From: an uncultured Saprospiraceae bacterium
GTDB taxonomy: Bacteria; Bacteroidota; Bacteroidia; Chitinophagales; Saprospiraceae
Direction: 5' to 3'
DNA: 43,241 nucleotides
Assembly (NCBI GenBank): GCA_937921775.1
Contig: CAKZUK010000050.1
Span: 1-43,241 of the forward strand
Part shown: one piece after another, positions 9,220 to 18,555 of the stretch
Layout: every line of letters begins with the position of its first letter
Numbering within the stretch: the first letter of the stretch is position 1
The notes under the pieces: model-generated
What the model was told of the DNA's origin: nothing
Database searches by the model: none
Seen by the model: the letters and a program-made list of their open reading frames with translations, nothing else
Program-made: the position numbers and the translations under genes

Positions 9220-12200
9220 ATGTATTTAATGAGACTACTACCTTTTAATTTAAAAAATTTGAAAATATTGAAAATTGCCAAATGGCTTACTCCCTTAATT
9301 GTACTTATTTTATTTTTCGACGCCGGTCATATCCATGCGCGAAATATTGAAGCGAATGACCATTTTTGTAGTCATTCCAAACTTGCTAAAACAAGCACAA
9401 AAAAATTAACTACTGCTTGTAGTATTTCCGTTATCAATGTAACGGAACAAAACTGTACAGGTGCTGGGACTTACTCAGCGGAATGGTCAATTGATATCTC
9501 CTATGCAGATAACCCTGCGGGTGATATTATGATCCAAAGAGGAACAGAAACACCTGTAGCTTTTGCTACAAGTGGTGTAAGTCCTGAATCTTTTACACTT
9601 ACAGGTGTGCCTGCTGATGGGATGGCAGATGCGATCACAGTCTACTTCGCCAATGAGGTAGCTTGTACCAACACATTCTACCTCAACCGACCATTGGCTT
9701 GTCCAACAAGTCTAGCTTATCCTGTCGGAGACGTATGTGCGAATCTACAGCCTTCCGAAATAGGTGGAACTGTTTTTTACGACAGTAATTACGATGGAAC
9801 ATATGAGCTAGGATCCGTAAATGGAGTTGTAGGTGTAGCAATTACTGCTTACAATAATAAAGGAACGGCTGTCGCAACAAGCTATTCAGATAATAATGGT
9901 AACTACGTTTTTACTGGAATGACAGATGAAAGTTATCGTATTGAATTTGTATTACCTACAGCCCTCAGTTCTATTCGTAAAGTTACGCATAACGGAGCTG
10001 AAGATCGAACGACCGTTCAGTTCAAGCGTCCAGGTGATTGTGCAAGCTTAGGCCTTACTGCACCGGCTGACTTTTGTGATGGTGTACCATGGATTGCTGT
10101 ACCTTGTTACAACTATGGAGCACGAGCTGGAGCTAATGCAGGTGGCGACGCCTTTGTTACTTTTCCAATTGATACCATAGACCCAAGTATTCCAGCTACG
10201 GAGAATATGCTTTCGATGCCTAACGTACGTCACCTCGCTACACACGAAGATGTAGGAGTTACTTATGGTGTGGCTTATAGCCAAACGCGTCAAGCAATCT
10301 ATACCTCAGCTTACATGAAGCGTCATGCAGCTTTCGGACCTGATGGTACAGGAGCTATCTATGCCATTGATCCATCTGGGAATAAACAAACAACAACATT
10401 GGTAGACTTAAATGTGCTTTTTGGTGCAGGTACCGCAGGTGTTAATCCTCACGATTATGTAGATGGTGAACCTTGCCCAGGGAGTACTGGTGGTATCACA
10501 GATTGTTGGTTCAATGATGTGGGAGCTGACTCTTTGAGCTGGTATGCTGTAGGAAGAGTCGCATTTGGTGATATCGAAATTACAGATGATGAAAATACGC
10601 TGTATGCTATGAATATGGCAAACAGAAGTCTATATAAAATTCCATTGGATAATCCAACTGCTGCGAATATCGAAGTGTACCCTTTTCCATTGGATCAGGA
10701 TACAGACCCAAATGTAACGCATACTTGTGGTGACCCTACTAATTCCATTCGTCCTATGGGCTTGGCATGGAAAGATGGCAAACTATACGCAGGTGCTACT
10801 TGTACTGATTTTCAAGCAAATACTAGTGCACCATATGAAGGAGGATCTGTTATTTATGTTTATGAGTTTGACCCAATTAATGAAACGTGGGTTTTGGTTT
10901 TGAATTCAGATATTCAAAGAAATGCGGTAGAGAAAATTTACAAATGGCGTGATTACTCTCAGGACTATTATGCAAACCCAGGAGACAAAGGGAAACTTAA
11001 ATCGTTCATGATTTTATCAGATATAGAATTTGAAGGAGATACGATGGTGATTGGAACAAGAGATGTAGCCGGTGACCTTTTAGGATATAATACTGGATTT
11101 CCAGTACCAGATCTTGGGACCTTAGAAAAGTACCACTGTCGTGTCGGAGATATTTTGCGTACTTGTCCACAAGTAGATGGTACTTGGAAAATCGAAAATT
11201 CTGCAGATTGTGCTGGTGGTGGAATTAATAATCCAGCAAACCCTTGTCCAACTTGCGGTATTGAAGGATTAGGTTCTTACTACTATGGAGATTGGATCAA
11301 TAATGTTTATACAGAAACCTCTCTAGGAGGATTGGCGAATTGGCCGGGATCCGAAAAAATATTCATGGCGAATTTTGACCCACTGGATATTTCATTGACA
11401 CAAGGGATGTCTATCCTTAATCATCGAACGGGTGCTGTTACGCAAGGCTATAATTTAGGGGCCACTGATTTTGGTAAGGTAGCTGGCTTAGGGGATATCG
11501 AAATGATCTGTGCGCCAGCTCCATTAATGATCGGTAATAGAATTTGGTTAGACCAAAACGGTGATGGCATTCAAACACCGGGTGAGCCTGGTGTCGGAGG
11601 TATCGTTGTTGATCTATTCCTAAGCGATGGAACACAAATGGCTCAAGTAAAAACAGATGCTAACGGTTACTATTACTTCAAAGACGAAAACCTAACCGTA
11701 TTCAATAATGGTAAACTTAGATTGTTAAACCCATCTACTGATTACTATGTAGCTATTGGAAATGGACAGTTTAATACAACTACTGAAACCTTACTGAACA
11801 ATTATAAACTGACAAGCATCAATACTGGTGAAGGATCTTACCCTACAATGAACGATTCCGACGGAGCTATTGCTACTGGAGTAAACGTTTCATTCAATGG
11901 TTATCCATATGCTGCTGTCACAACTGGCGTGGATGGATCCACTGAAAATAGTTTAGACTTTGGTTTTGTGCCACTACGAACAATCGGTGATTACGTTTGG
12001 GTAGATGAAGACGGCGATGGAGATCAAGATAGAGGTGAACCGGGAATACCTGGTGTGAAAATCAACTTAAAGAACCAAGGAGGTACTTTACTTGCTTCTA
12101 CTTATACTGACATGAATGGTGAATATATTTTTAGAGATATTGCTAACGGAACTTACACCGTAGAGCTAGATGAAACGACACTACCACCTGGTTTGGACAA

Positions 12201-15200
12201 TCAAACATTTGATCCTGACGGAACGCTTGATGCAGAACATACAATTTCAGCTACTTCTTATTTTGAATATCTCCATGCAGACTTTGGTTATAACTGGGTA
12301 AGTCTCACAGCAACGGATAATCCTTCAATTGGCTACCTTGGATCTATCGGAGACTTCATCTGGCATGATGTCAATGGTGACGGAATATGGAACCCAGGCG
12401 AGCATGGAATCCCAAATGTTGAAATCGCTTTATACAAAGATAATGACTTGGATGGTGTTTATACTAATTTGGTCACTTCCGTGCAAACAGATAGCTACGG
12501 TCGATATATTATTGAAAACTTACCAACTGGTGCTTATGTAATTTTGGTAGATGATTCTACTTTGCCAACTGGTTACACAACGACACCAACTGGCGATCCA
12601 GATCAAGATAACAATAACCGTAGTTTGCCATTTGTCCTCGCACCGGGTGATGTATTATTAACATTGGATTTCGGTTATCAAAATCCAATAAGTTATGCTG
12701 TCTCAGGAAATATTTTCATAGACCTCAACGCTGGTGGATCAAAAGATGCAGGAGAACCAGCAGTGGCTAAGGTTACCGTTAAATTGATGAACAACTCAGG
12801 TGATGTTATTGCTACAACGATGGCTGATGCCAACGGTGATTACTCTTTCAACGGTTTGTCAAATGGAAATTATACAATTATGGTTACTGATATAAATACC
12901 GTACTCAATGGATTTACCAACAGCGCAGATCCTGATGCAGGAACAGTAAACGAAGCTGCTGTAGTAGTCAATAGTGCGGATGTTGTCGATCAGAATTTTG
13001 GTTATGTACCAGAAGGACATACTTCAACGGATGCGATTATTGGAAACTTTGTTTTCTTAGACATGAATGCAAATGGTAGCCATCAGACGAATGAACCCGG
13101 ACTAGAAGGTATCACCATTTCTTTGATAGATGGTGCCGATAATAAAGTTTTGGCGACAACCGAAACAAACGAAAATGGACAATACTTTTTTGGTGGACTT
13201 GTTGCTGCGGATTATAAAGTAGCGCTTGTTAGTGCTAGCTTATCAGCGGGTCTTGTACCTGCTTATGATCCAGATGGATCAGCTCCTGTTGATTTTGAAT
13301 CGGCACTCGTTTCATTAGTTGCAGGTACTAGTAACTTGCTTCAAGATTTTGGTGTCAAAGTCAACATTGCAAATACGATCAACGGAACAGTGTGGGAAGA
13401 TAATGATGCAGAAGGTGATTTGGATGAATCCAATACTGGAATCGCCAATGTAACGGTCGTATTGATGGATACCTTCAATAATATTGTTGCAACGACAACG
13501 ACTAGCTCAACTGGAGACTATTCGTTTATTGGTTTGCCAAATGGTACTTACTTAATTGACGTTACCGATGAAGCACATGTGCTGAATGGTTATTGGCACT
13601 CAACTGGTACAACGCCTACTGCTGATAATAACAGTCAATCAGACACTTATAAAGTAAGACTAGTAAATGGTGCAGTAGATCAGACGGGTGACTTCGGTTA
13701 CTACCAGCGTGGTGCAAGCCTAGGGAACTTCGTATGGAGCGACCGAAACTCAGATGGTTTGCAAGACGAAAATGAAAAAGGAGTAGAAGGAGCAGTGCTA
13801 ACATTGAAAATTGATTATGATGGAAACGGTACCACAGAAGTGTCTATGGTGACGACTTCCGATATCAGCGGTTCTTATCGTTTTGATAATCTATTGCTAG
13901 ATGAAGATTACAATAAAGCAGATGTAGCTGGCCCAGCATTCGAATTACAAATGACGATGCCTTCAGCTTATAGCGGATCCTTAGTTGATGTAAATGCTAA
14001 TGCAAACGATACGGAAGATTCAGAAAATCATACAGGCATAGATGTTGACCCACGTCAAGGTACTACCGATGTTAGCCTCAAGGCAGATCCAACAACAGAA
14101 GATGTACCAGCGACCTATGATTTTGGTTTGCAGTTTGATTGCTCCACACCAACAGTAGAATATGCGATGTCATTAGATGCAACTACCGATGCAGGACAAA
14201 CGACTGACTACTTTTATATGGACAGTACGGAGCTAGAGAGTGCAGGAATGAGTACGCCAGATGGTTTGCCATCAAGTAATGGAGGGCACGTAGCTCTTAC
14301 TCAGCAGTACGGTCGAATTCAATCAAACGATTATTGCGAATATGGAACTTGGAGGTATTACTACAACCCACAAGATGTCAATGAATATTTGTTTGCAGTA
14401 GAGATGGGAACCAACGTAACAGAAATTGATTACATCGAAATCAGACTAGATGATAATTCAACGGATCGACATGTTGCCAACGCGAATGACGCCACCTACG
14501 TGATGAAACGTGATTGGAAATTAAAGACAGTCAACGATGCTCCTTTCTTGGATGCAGTAGGTGATCCAGCAACGATTAATATCCGTTTCTACTTTCCGCC
14601 AAATGAGTACAAAGAAATGTTGGATGCAGCTATTGCGCAAGCGATTGCATGGCCAGCGGACGGAGGTACACCGAACTCTACTCATGTGAGATGGTTCAGA
14701 AAAACAACGTTTAATCCGGATGCTGATATTGATGTTACTGCTTCCAACTTATTGCCCTACAATGTAACTACAATGAGGACTGCAGCAAGTAGCAATGCTG
14801 GTATCAACACCGCAGACAATACAGCTACAATTGGTAATGCTAAGAATCACATTCAACTTGACGGAATGGATATGCCATCTGGAGGAACTGCCATGATTCA
14901 AATCAACCGAACGGCTTTGCCAGTAGAATTGATCTCATTTGAAGGGGTTTCGGAAGGATGTGATGTGATGCTAAATTGGAGAGCAGGAAGCGAACTTAAT
15001 TTTAGTCATTACGAGCTAGAGCGTAGCACGGATGGTGCTCGCTTTGAATTTGTAGAAGCAGTTGAAGGAAGAGAAGGGATAGATTTAGGCTATCATTATT
15101 TTGATAAAGAAGCGGCACCACGTAACTATTATCGATTAAAGATGGTGGATGTAGATGGCAAATTTGAGTACTCTAATATTGTAATTGTTGAGACAGATTG

Positions 15201-15471
15201 TAATGATATAGATTCAGATTGGATGATTTATCCTAATCCACTTTTCGGTCAAAATGCAATCTTGAATGTGAAGTTTTATACTGAAAGAAAGTCAGTTCGA
15301 ATGTCAATAATCAACGGATTGCAACAGGAAGTGAAAGCACTTGAATTGGATGTGAGCCAGGGTTGGAACACACTGGAATGGGATATGTCGGAGCTACCTG
15401 CAGGTGCTTACTATATTCGCAACTCGCGCGCGGAAGGAGGGAAGTCGTACAAGTTTGTACTGGTGAAATAA
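9220..15471 (+). CDS. Giant T9SS-exported adhesin with eight SdrD-B-like domains
   Basis: 2083 residues. A long signal peptide has its hydrophobic core in WLTPLIVLILFFDAG; the start may be either ATG at 9220 or at 9229. Eight SdrD-B/Cna-B-like beta-sandwich repeats of the form IGNxVWxDxNxDGxxxxxEPG...TDxNGxYxF start near residues 180, 770, 921, 1042, 1160, 1273, 1386 and 1498. Their DxNxDG loops are typical calcium-binding sites. Between repeats 1 and 2 lies about 500 residues of propeller-like sequence rich in Cys. After the repeats come a unique region (about 1620-1890), an Ig/FnIII-like segment beginning ALPVELISFEG, and a C-terminal T9SS type A domain (WMIYPNPLFGQNAILNVKF to the end). Likely a cell-surface adhesin or matrix protein. 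It forms its own transcription unit, framed by terminators on both sides. Confidence 0.92.
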   Translation: MYLMRLLPFNLKNLKILKIAKWLTPLIVLILFFDAGHIHARNIEANDHFCSHSKLAKTSTKKLTTACSISVINVTEQNCTGAGTYSAEWSIDISYADNPAGDIMIQRGTETPVAFATSGVSPESFTLTGVPADGMADAITVYFANEVACTNTFYLNRPLACPTSLAYPVGDVCANLQPSEIGGTVFYDSNYDGTYELGSVNGVVGVAITAYNNKGTAVATSYSDNNGNYVFTGMTDESYRIEFVLPTALSSIRKVTHNGAEDRTTVQFKRPGDCASLGLTAPADFCDGVPWIAVPCYNYGARAGANAGGDAFVTFPIDTIDPSIPATENMLSMPNVRHLATHEDVGVTYGVAYSQTRQAIYTSAYMKRHAAFGPDGTGAIYAIDPSGNKQTTTLVDLNVLFGAGTAGVNPHDYVDGEPCPGSTGGITDCWFNDVGADSLSWYAVGRVAFGDIEITDDENTLYAMNMANRSLYKIPLDNPTAANIEVYPFPLDQDTDPNVTHTCGDPTNSIRPMGLAWKDGKLYAGATCTDFQANTSAPYEGGSVIYVYEFDPINETWVLVLNSDIQRNAVEKIYKWRDYSQDYYANPGDKGKLKSFMILSDIEFEGDTMVIGTRDVAGDLLGYNTGFPVPDLGTLEKYHCRVGDILRTCPQVDGTWKIENSADCAGGGINNPANPCPTCGIEGLGSYYYGDWINNVYTETSLGGLANWPGSEKIFMANFDPLDISLTQGMSILNHRTGAVTQGYNLGATDFGKVAGLGDIEMICAPAPLMIGNRIWLDQNGDGIQTPGEPGVGGIVVDLFLSDGTQMAQVKTDANGYYYFKDENLTVFNNGKLRLLNPSTDYYVAIGNGQFNTTTETLLNNYKLTSINTGEGSYPTMNDSDGAIATGVNVSFNGYPYAAVTTGVDGSTENSLDFGFVPLRTIGDYVWVDEDGDGDQDRGEPGIPGVKINLKNQGGTLLASTYTDMNGEYIFRDIANGTYTVELDETTLPPGLDNQTFDPDGTLDAEHTISATSYFEYLHADFGYNWVSLTATDNPSIGYLGSIGDFIWHDVNGDGIWNPGEHGIPNVEIALYKDNDLDGVYTNLVTSVQTDSYGRYIIENLPTGAYVILVDDSTLPTGYTTTPTGDPDQDNNNRSLPFVLAPGDVLLTLDFGYQNPISYAVSGNIFIDLNAGGSKDAGEPAVAKVTVKLMNNSGDVIATTMADANGDYSFNGLSNGNYTIMVTDINTVLNGFTNSADPDAGTVNEAAVVVNSADVVDQNFGYVPEGHTSTDAIIGNFVFLDMNANGSHQTNEPGLEGITISLIDGADNKVLATTETNENGQYFFGGLVAADYKVALVSASLSAGLVPAYDPDGSAPVDFESALVSLVAGTSNLLQDFGVKVNIANTINGTVWEDNDAEGDLDESNTGIANVTVVLMDTFNNIVATTTTSSTGDYSFIGLPNGTYLIDVTDEAHVLNGYWHSTGTTPTADNNSQSDTYKVRLVNGAVDQTGDFGYYQRGASLGNFVWSDRNSDGLQDENEKGVEGAVLTLKIDYDGNGTTEVSMVTTSDISGSYRFDNLLLDEDYNKADVAGPAFELQMTMPSAYSGSLVDVNANANDTEDSENHTGIDVDPRQGTTDVSLKADPTTEDVPATYDFGLQFDCSTPTVEYAMSLDATTDAGQTTDYFYMDSTELESAGMSTPDGLPSSNGGHVALTQQYGRIQSNDYCEYGTWRYYYNPQDVNEYLFAVEMGTNVTEIDYIEIRLDDNSTDRHVANANDATYVMKRDWKLKTVNDAPFLDAVGDPATINIRFYFPPNEYKEMLDAAIAQAIAWPADGGTPNSTHVRWFRKTTFNPDADIDVTASNLLPYNVTTMRTAASSNAGINTADNTATIGNAKNHIQLDGMDMPSGGTAMIQINRTALPVELISFEGVSEGCDVMLNWRAGSELNFSHYELERSTDGARFEFVEAVEGREGIDLGYHYFDKEAAPRNYYRLKMVDVDGKFEYSNIVIVETDCNDIDSDWMIYPNPLFGQNAILNVKFYTERKSVRMSIINGLQQEVKALELDVSQGWNTLEWDMSELPAGAYYIRNSRAEGGKSYKFVLVK

Positions 15472-15558
15472 TTGCTAATTATTGGAAATTTATTTCCAAG
15501 CAATTTCATAAAATTGGTTTTATAAAAATCGAGAAATAACATGTAATGTAATCGACTA

Positions 15559-15586
15559 GGGCGGAGAATTTTCTCCGCCCTTTTTT
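15559..15586 (+). terminator. Intrinsic terminator of the adhesin gene
   Basis: GGGCGGAGAA (15559-15568) pairs with TTCTCCGCCC (15571-15580), followed by six T. It is GC-rich in an AT-rich gap, 88 bases after the adhesin stop. A weaker hairpin, TTGGAAAT with ATTTCCAA (15482-15499), sits immediately after the stop codon. Confidence 0.9.
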
Positions 15587-15741
15587 GATTGTTATAATTT
15601 ATTTTTTGACCTGACTAAAGGTCTAGTGAACTACTCAATAAGTGATCTTGCTATTGAATACTTGATTTCGAAAAGACTAAAGCATAGTGCCATTAAGATT
15701 TCAAAGGTTACTGATGTTTTGATTTATGGTTAAACCTCAGG

Positions 15742-16833
15742 CTATTTAATTTTAAAAACCATAGAATTTATTTTACGCCCTGCTGGATCTCCCGGACACT
15801 TCGCCTTTACATTGTCATAGTAATAAACATCACCAGGTTTCGCCTGATTGATTAATTGTTTTGACTTGGAATTATATCTCGCCCCAGCATTAATCGATTC
15901 CATAGAAACGTCACCTTTGGGAACATAAGTCAGCATATAACCCTGAATTTGGCATTTAGCATCAAAATCAAAATTATCTAAAAAGGCAGCAACACCTCCC
16001 TGTGCTTTAAACGCTCCATTGCCCATTGCGCCTCCAGCGGATTTACCTATTCTGGCAATTGGATCTGGTATTCGCTTTGCGCGAAAAATAAATTTACTAG
16101 GAGGTAATTCACCACCAGAAACCGAAATAGTTGCTTCGCCCGGTTTAGACACCGTTACACTATAATTGCCTTTACCACCATTGCTTCTAATCGAACAAGC
16201 TTGGCCATTAACTTTTAGTTCATTGGGATTGACACCAGTAGCTGAGATCGAGATCGGGTTGTCAACACCAATGTAAAGGACATTCATTTTGTTCGGAAAA
16301 ACAGTGACGGAACGTTGCCCCACCTCATACTCAAAAGTACGTTTGAATTCTTTCTTTTCGCCAGTTGAAGGATTTGTTATGTTGGCAACGACATCATAGC
16401 TCATGGTTCCTGGTTGCTTAGCAGCAGCTACATAACTGGCTTTACCATCTTTTATAGAAACTGCGCTTCCATTCACGTTAAGTGTTGCCTCTTTCTGCTG
16501 ATCTAAAGGAATGGAAGAGGTGAAAAATAATTCAGTTTCAAATTTTTCACCCTGTACCACAAAATTACTTCTAGGAGAAGATTCCAATTGAATGGTACTA
16601 AAGAGGTCTCCATTATTGGCAACCAATTCGTCAAGTGATGCCTGAACATCTGCTTTAGATACTACTGTTGAGCGCTTTGCTTCCCCTGCTTCTTCTAATT
16701 GCTTTTCCAGCCCCCATACTTTGTTGTCAAGTTGGTAAGCCATGAAATATAAAAAAAGAACTCCGCAGAAAAGCACGGCAGATAGGATCATGCTTGCAAT
16801 GGCATAGAGTTTCCAGTTTGATGTTTTAGACAT
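15742..16833 (-). CDS. Short stand-alone GldM-family protein (T9SS/gliding motor paralogue)
   Basis: 363 residues. GldM is the inner-membrane-anchored periplasmic shaft of the T9SS/gliding motor and works with GldL. Here one N-terminal membrane helix (about residues 9-32) is followed by a short charged helix, then beta domains, and a C-terminal domain that matches GldM closely: FPNKMNVLYIGVDNPISIS, IPDPIARIGKS, NFDFDAKCQIQGY, AKPGDVYYYDNVKAKCPGD and GRKINSMVFKIK. True GldM is about 515-530 residues; the missing part appears to be most of the helical D1 domain next to the membrane. No gldK, gldL or gldN lies beside it: its neighbours are a T9SS adhesin and pepP. It may be an accessory or alternative motor arm, or a decayed copy; the intact C-terminus and open frame favour a working protein. 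Confidence 0.85.
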   Translation of the reverse strand: MSKTSNWKLYAIASMILSAVLFCGVLFLYFMAYQLDNKVWGLEKQLEEAGEAKRSTVVSKADVQASLDELVANNGDLFSTIQLESSPRSNFVVQGEKFETELFFTSSIPLDQQKEATLNVNGSAVSIKDGKASYVAAAKQPGTMSYDVVANITNPSTGEKKEFKRTFEYEVGQRSVTVFPNKMNVLYIGVDNPISISATGVNPNELKVNGQACSIRSNGGKGNYSVTVSKPGEATISVSGGELPPSKFIFRAKRIPDPIARIGKSAGGAMGNGAFKAQGGVAAFLDNFDFDAKCQIQGYMLTYVPKGDVSMESINAGARYNSKSKQLINQAKPGDVYYYDNVKAKCPGDPAGRKINSMVFKIK

Positions 16834-16890
16834 AATTTAATTGTTTTAGTTTTCAATTTGGAAAACTTCCCACTTCCCATTTTTTACCTT

Positions 16891-16931
16891 CAGCCCTTAC
16901 ACTGAGTCTAGTCGAAGTGAAGTCGAAGGGC
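16891..16931. repeat. Probable dispersed intergenic element with inverted ends
   Basis: GCCCTT (16893-16898) and AAGGGC (16926-16931) bracket a stretch containing GTCGAAGTGAAGTCGAAGG. Short TTCGACT-rich intergenic elements of this kind are common in Bacteroidota genomes (from memory, not searched). It lies between the divergent GldM-like and pepP genes. The in-frame extension upstream of pepP begins inside it, which argues against using that earlier start. Confidence 0.4.
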
Positions 16932-16962
16932 CGTTTCCACATTCTTTTTGCAAAAAAATACC

Positions 16963-16970
16963 TATTTTCG
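16963..16970 (+). promoter_or_regulatory. Candidate -7 box for pepP
   Basis: TATTTTCG matches the Bacteroidota -7 consensus TAnnTTTG at seven of eight positions and lies 16 bases before the chosen ATG. No clear -33 element at the usual spacing was found, so this is tentative. Confidence 0.25.
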
Positions 16971-16985
16971 CCCAAAATAATCAAT

Positions 16986-18383
16986 ATGTTTAGCTCAGAT
17001 ACTTATAAAGCCCGACGAAAGGCACTCAAAGCAAAAATTGGCTCAGGATTGATCCTCTTTCCTGGTAACCACTATAGTCCGAAGAACTATAAAGACAATA
17101 TTTATCATTTTCGTCAAGACAGTAATTTTCTGTACTATTTTGGTCTCGATCAAGCGCATCTTGCTGCTATAATCGACGCAGATAGTGGGGAAGAAACGCT
17201 ATTTGGTGACGACCTGAGCATGGATGACATCGTTTGGACTGGCCCTCAGCCATCTATGGACGATCGCGCCTACCGTTGTGGTGCTCGGGAAGTAAAGCCT
17301 TACAAGGAGATCCGAACGATCATAAACGCTGCTATTTCGGTTAACCGTACTGTTCATTTTGTACCTCCTTACCGTGCTGAGCGTGAGATTGCTTTGGCCA
17401 AATGGTTGGGTATACCGCAAGCTGAAGTGAAGAATCGTATCTCGCAGCCATTGATCGAGGCTATTGTAGAACAACGGTCTATAAAGACAGAAGAAGAAAT
17501 TAGAGAGATAGAAAAGGCAGTGAACATCACACGTGCTATGCATGTAAAGGCGATGCAAACCGCTCGTCCTGGTATCAAAGAATCACATATTGCGGGTGTT
17601 GTAAATGGTATTGCTATTGCTGGTGGTGCTGGAACTTCTTTCCCGCCAATCATTACAGTGAATGGACAAACCTTGCATAATCATTCTTACACCAACACCT
17701 TGGTCAGTGGTCAATTATTGCTAGGTGATTTTGGTGCAGAAGCGGCAACGCACTATGCAGGCGATGTGACTAGAACTTATCCGGTGGATGCGAAGTTTAC
17801 AGATAAGCAAAAAGAAATTTATCAAATTGTTTTGGATAGCCAGATGGCAGCGATCAAAGCCTGCAAGCCGGGTAAGACGTATAGAGATATTCATTTGCTT
17901 GCCGCAAAAACAATTATCAACGGTCTAAGTGCTTTAGGAATTTTGAAAGGCGATGCAGATGAGTTGGCAGAGGAAGGTGTGCACGCTTTGTTTTTTCCAC
18001 ATGGCCTTGGCCACATGATGGGCTTGGATGTGCATGACATGGAAGACTTGGGTGAGGACAATGTTGGCTATGATAGTAAAATAATTCGTAGTACGCAGTT
18101 TGGATTGCGTTCATTGCGCTTGGGTAAAAAATTGGAAACTGGAAATGTTATAACAGTTGAACCAGGGATTTACTTTATTCCACAGTTGATTGATCGTTGG
18201 AAGGAAGATGATATGTTTCCTGAGTTTATCAATTATGAATTATTGGAAACCTATAAAGATTTTGGAGGCATCCGTATAGAAGATGATTTGTTGATTACAG
18301 AAAACGGAAGCCGCGTATTGGGTAAGCCGATACCTAAGACGATTGAAGAGATTGAAGCGATTCGTGAGAAGGCGCTTGCTTAG
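16986..18383 (+). CDS. pepP: Xaa-Pro aminopeptidase (M24B, PepP type)
   Basis: 465 residues from the ATG at 16986; an upstream in-frame ATG at 16917 would add 23 residues encoded by a likely intergenic repeat. It removes N-terminal residues that precede proline, in the cytosol, using two metal ions. The N-terminal aminopeptidase-P domain (about 1-170) is followed by the pita-bread M24 domain with all five ligands: D248 (LLGDFGAE), D260 (YAGDVTRTYP), H343 (HGLGHMMG), E392 (VEPGIYF) and E432 (GIRIEDD). The length is normal for PepP. There is no signal peptide. It stands alone, convergent with the response-regulator gene. Prolidase is the main alternative, but the N-terminal domain and length favour PepP. 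Confidence 0.93.
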   Translation: MFSSDTYKARRKALKAKIGSGLILFPGNHYSPKNYKDNIYHFRQDSNFLYYFGLDQAHLAAIIDADSGEETLFGDDLSMDDIVWTGPQPSMDDRAYRCGAREVKPYKEIRTIINAAISVNRTVHFVPPYRAEREIALAKWLGIPQAEVKNRISQPLIEAIVEQRSIKTEEEIREIEKAVNITRAMHVKAMQTARPGIKESHIAGVVNGIAIAGGAGTSFPPIITVNGQTLHNHSYTNTLVSGQLLLGDFGAEAATHYAGDVTRTYPVDAKFTDKQKEIYQIVLDSQMAAIKACKPGKTYRDIHLLAAKTIINGLSALGILKGDADELAEEGVHALFFPHGLGHMMGLDVHDMEDLGEDNVGYDSKIIRSTQFGLRSLRLGKKLETGNVITVEPGIYFIPQLIDRWKEDDMFPEFINYELLETYKDFGGIRIEDDLLITENGSRVLGKPIPKTIEEIEAIREKALA

Positions 18384-18390
18384 TTGAGCG

Positions 18391-18545
18391 CGCTTCGCTG
18401 TTAGATATTATCGGTCTCCGCCTGAACTGAGGGGGGCTGATCGACCATCATGTAGTTGGCATTAGAGATTACTTCGCTGAGAGACTTCATTCTACCGCAG
18501 CTCCGTAGGGAGTTGGTGGTGAAGAGAAAGCCTCTCAGCGAAGCG
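18391..18545. repeat. Intergenic hairpin element between convergent genes
   Basis: The 172-base gap between pepP and the LytTR regulator holds nested inverted repeats. CTTCGCTGAGAG (18472-18483) pairs exactly with CTCTCAGCGAAG (18532-18543), and CTTCA (18485-18489) pairs inside it with TGAAG (18520-18524). The same right arm can instead pair with CGCTTCGCTG (18391-18400) through CAGCGAAGCG (18536-18545). There is no T run. A 14-base relative (CTCAGTGAAGTAAT, one mismatch) occurs near 27169. It may be a dispersed palindromic element, or act as a shared transcription stop for the convergent genes. Confidence 0.45.
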
Positions 18546-18555
18546 GTCCAAAAAC

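Noticed and set aside
15560..15733. Plus-strand open frame of about 57 codons after the adhesin terminator, ending TDVLIYG-stop.
   Set aside because: It has no ATG, starts inside the terminator hairpin, matches no family I recognise, and a frame this long is expected by chance in AT-rich DNA.
16917..16985. Earlier start for pepP (23 extra residues).
   Set aside because: It begins inside a likely intergenic repeat and would overlap the candidate promoter box; the shorter form has normal PepP length.
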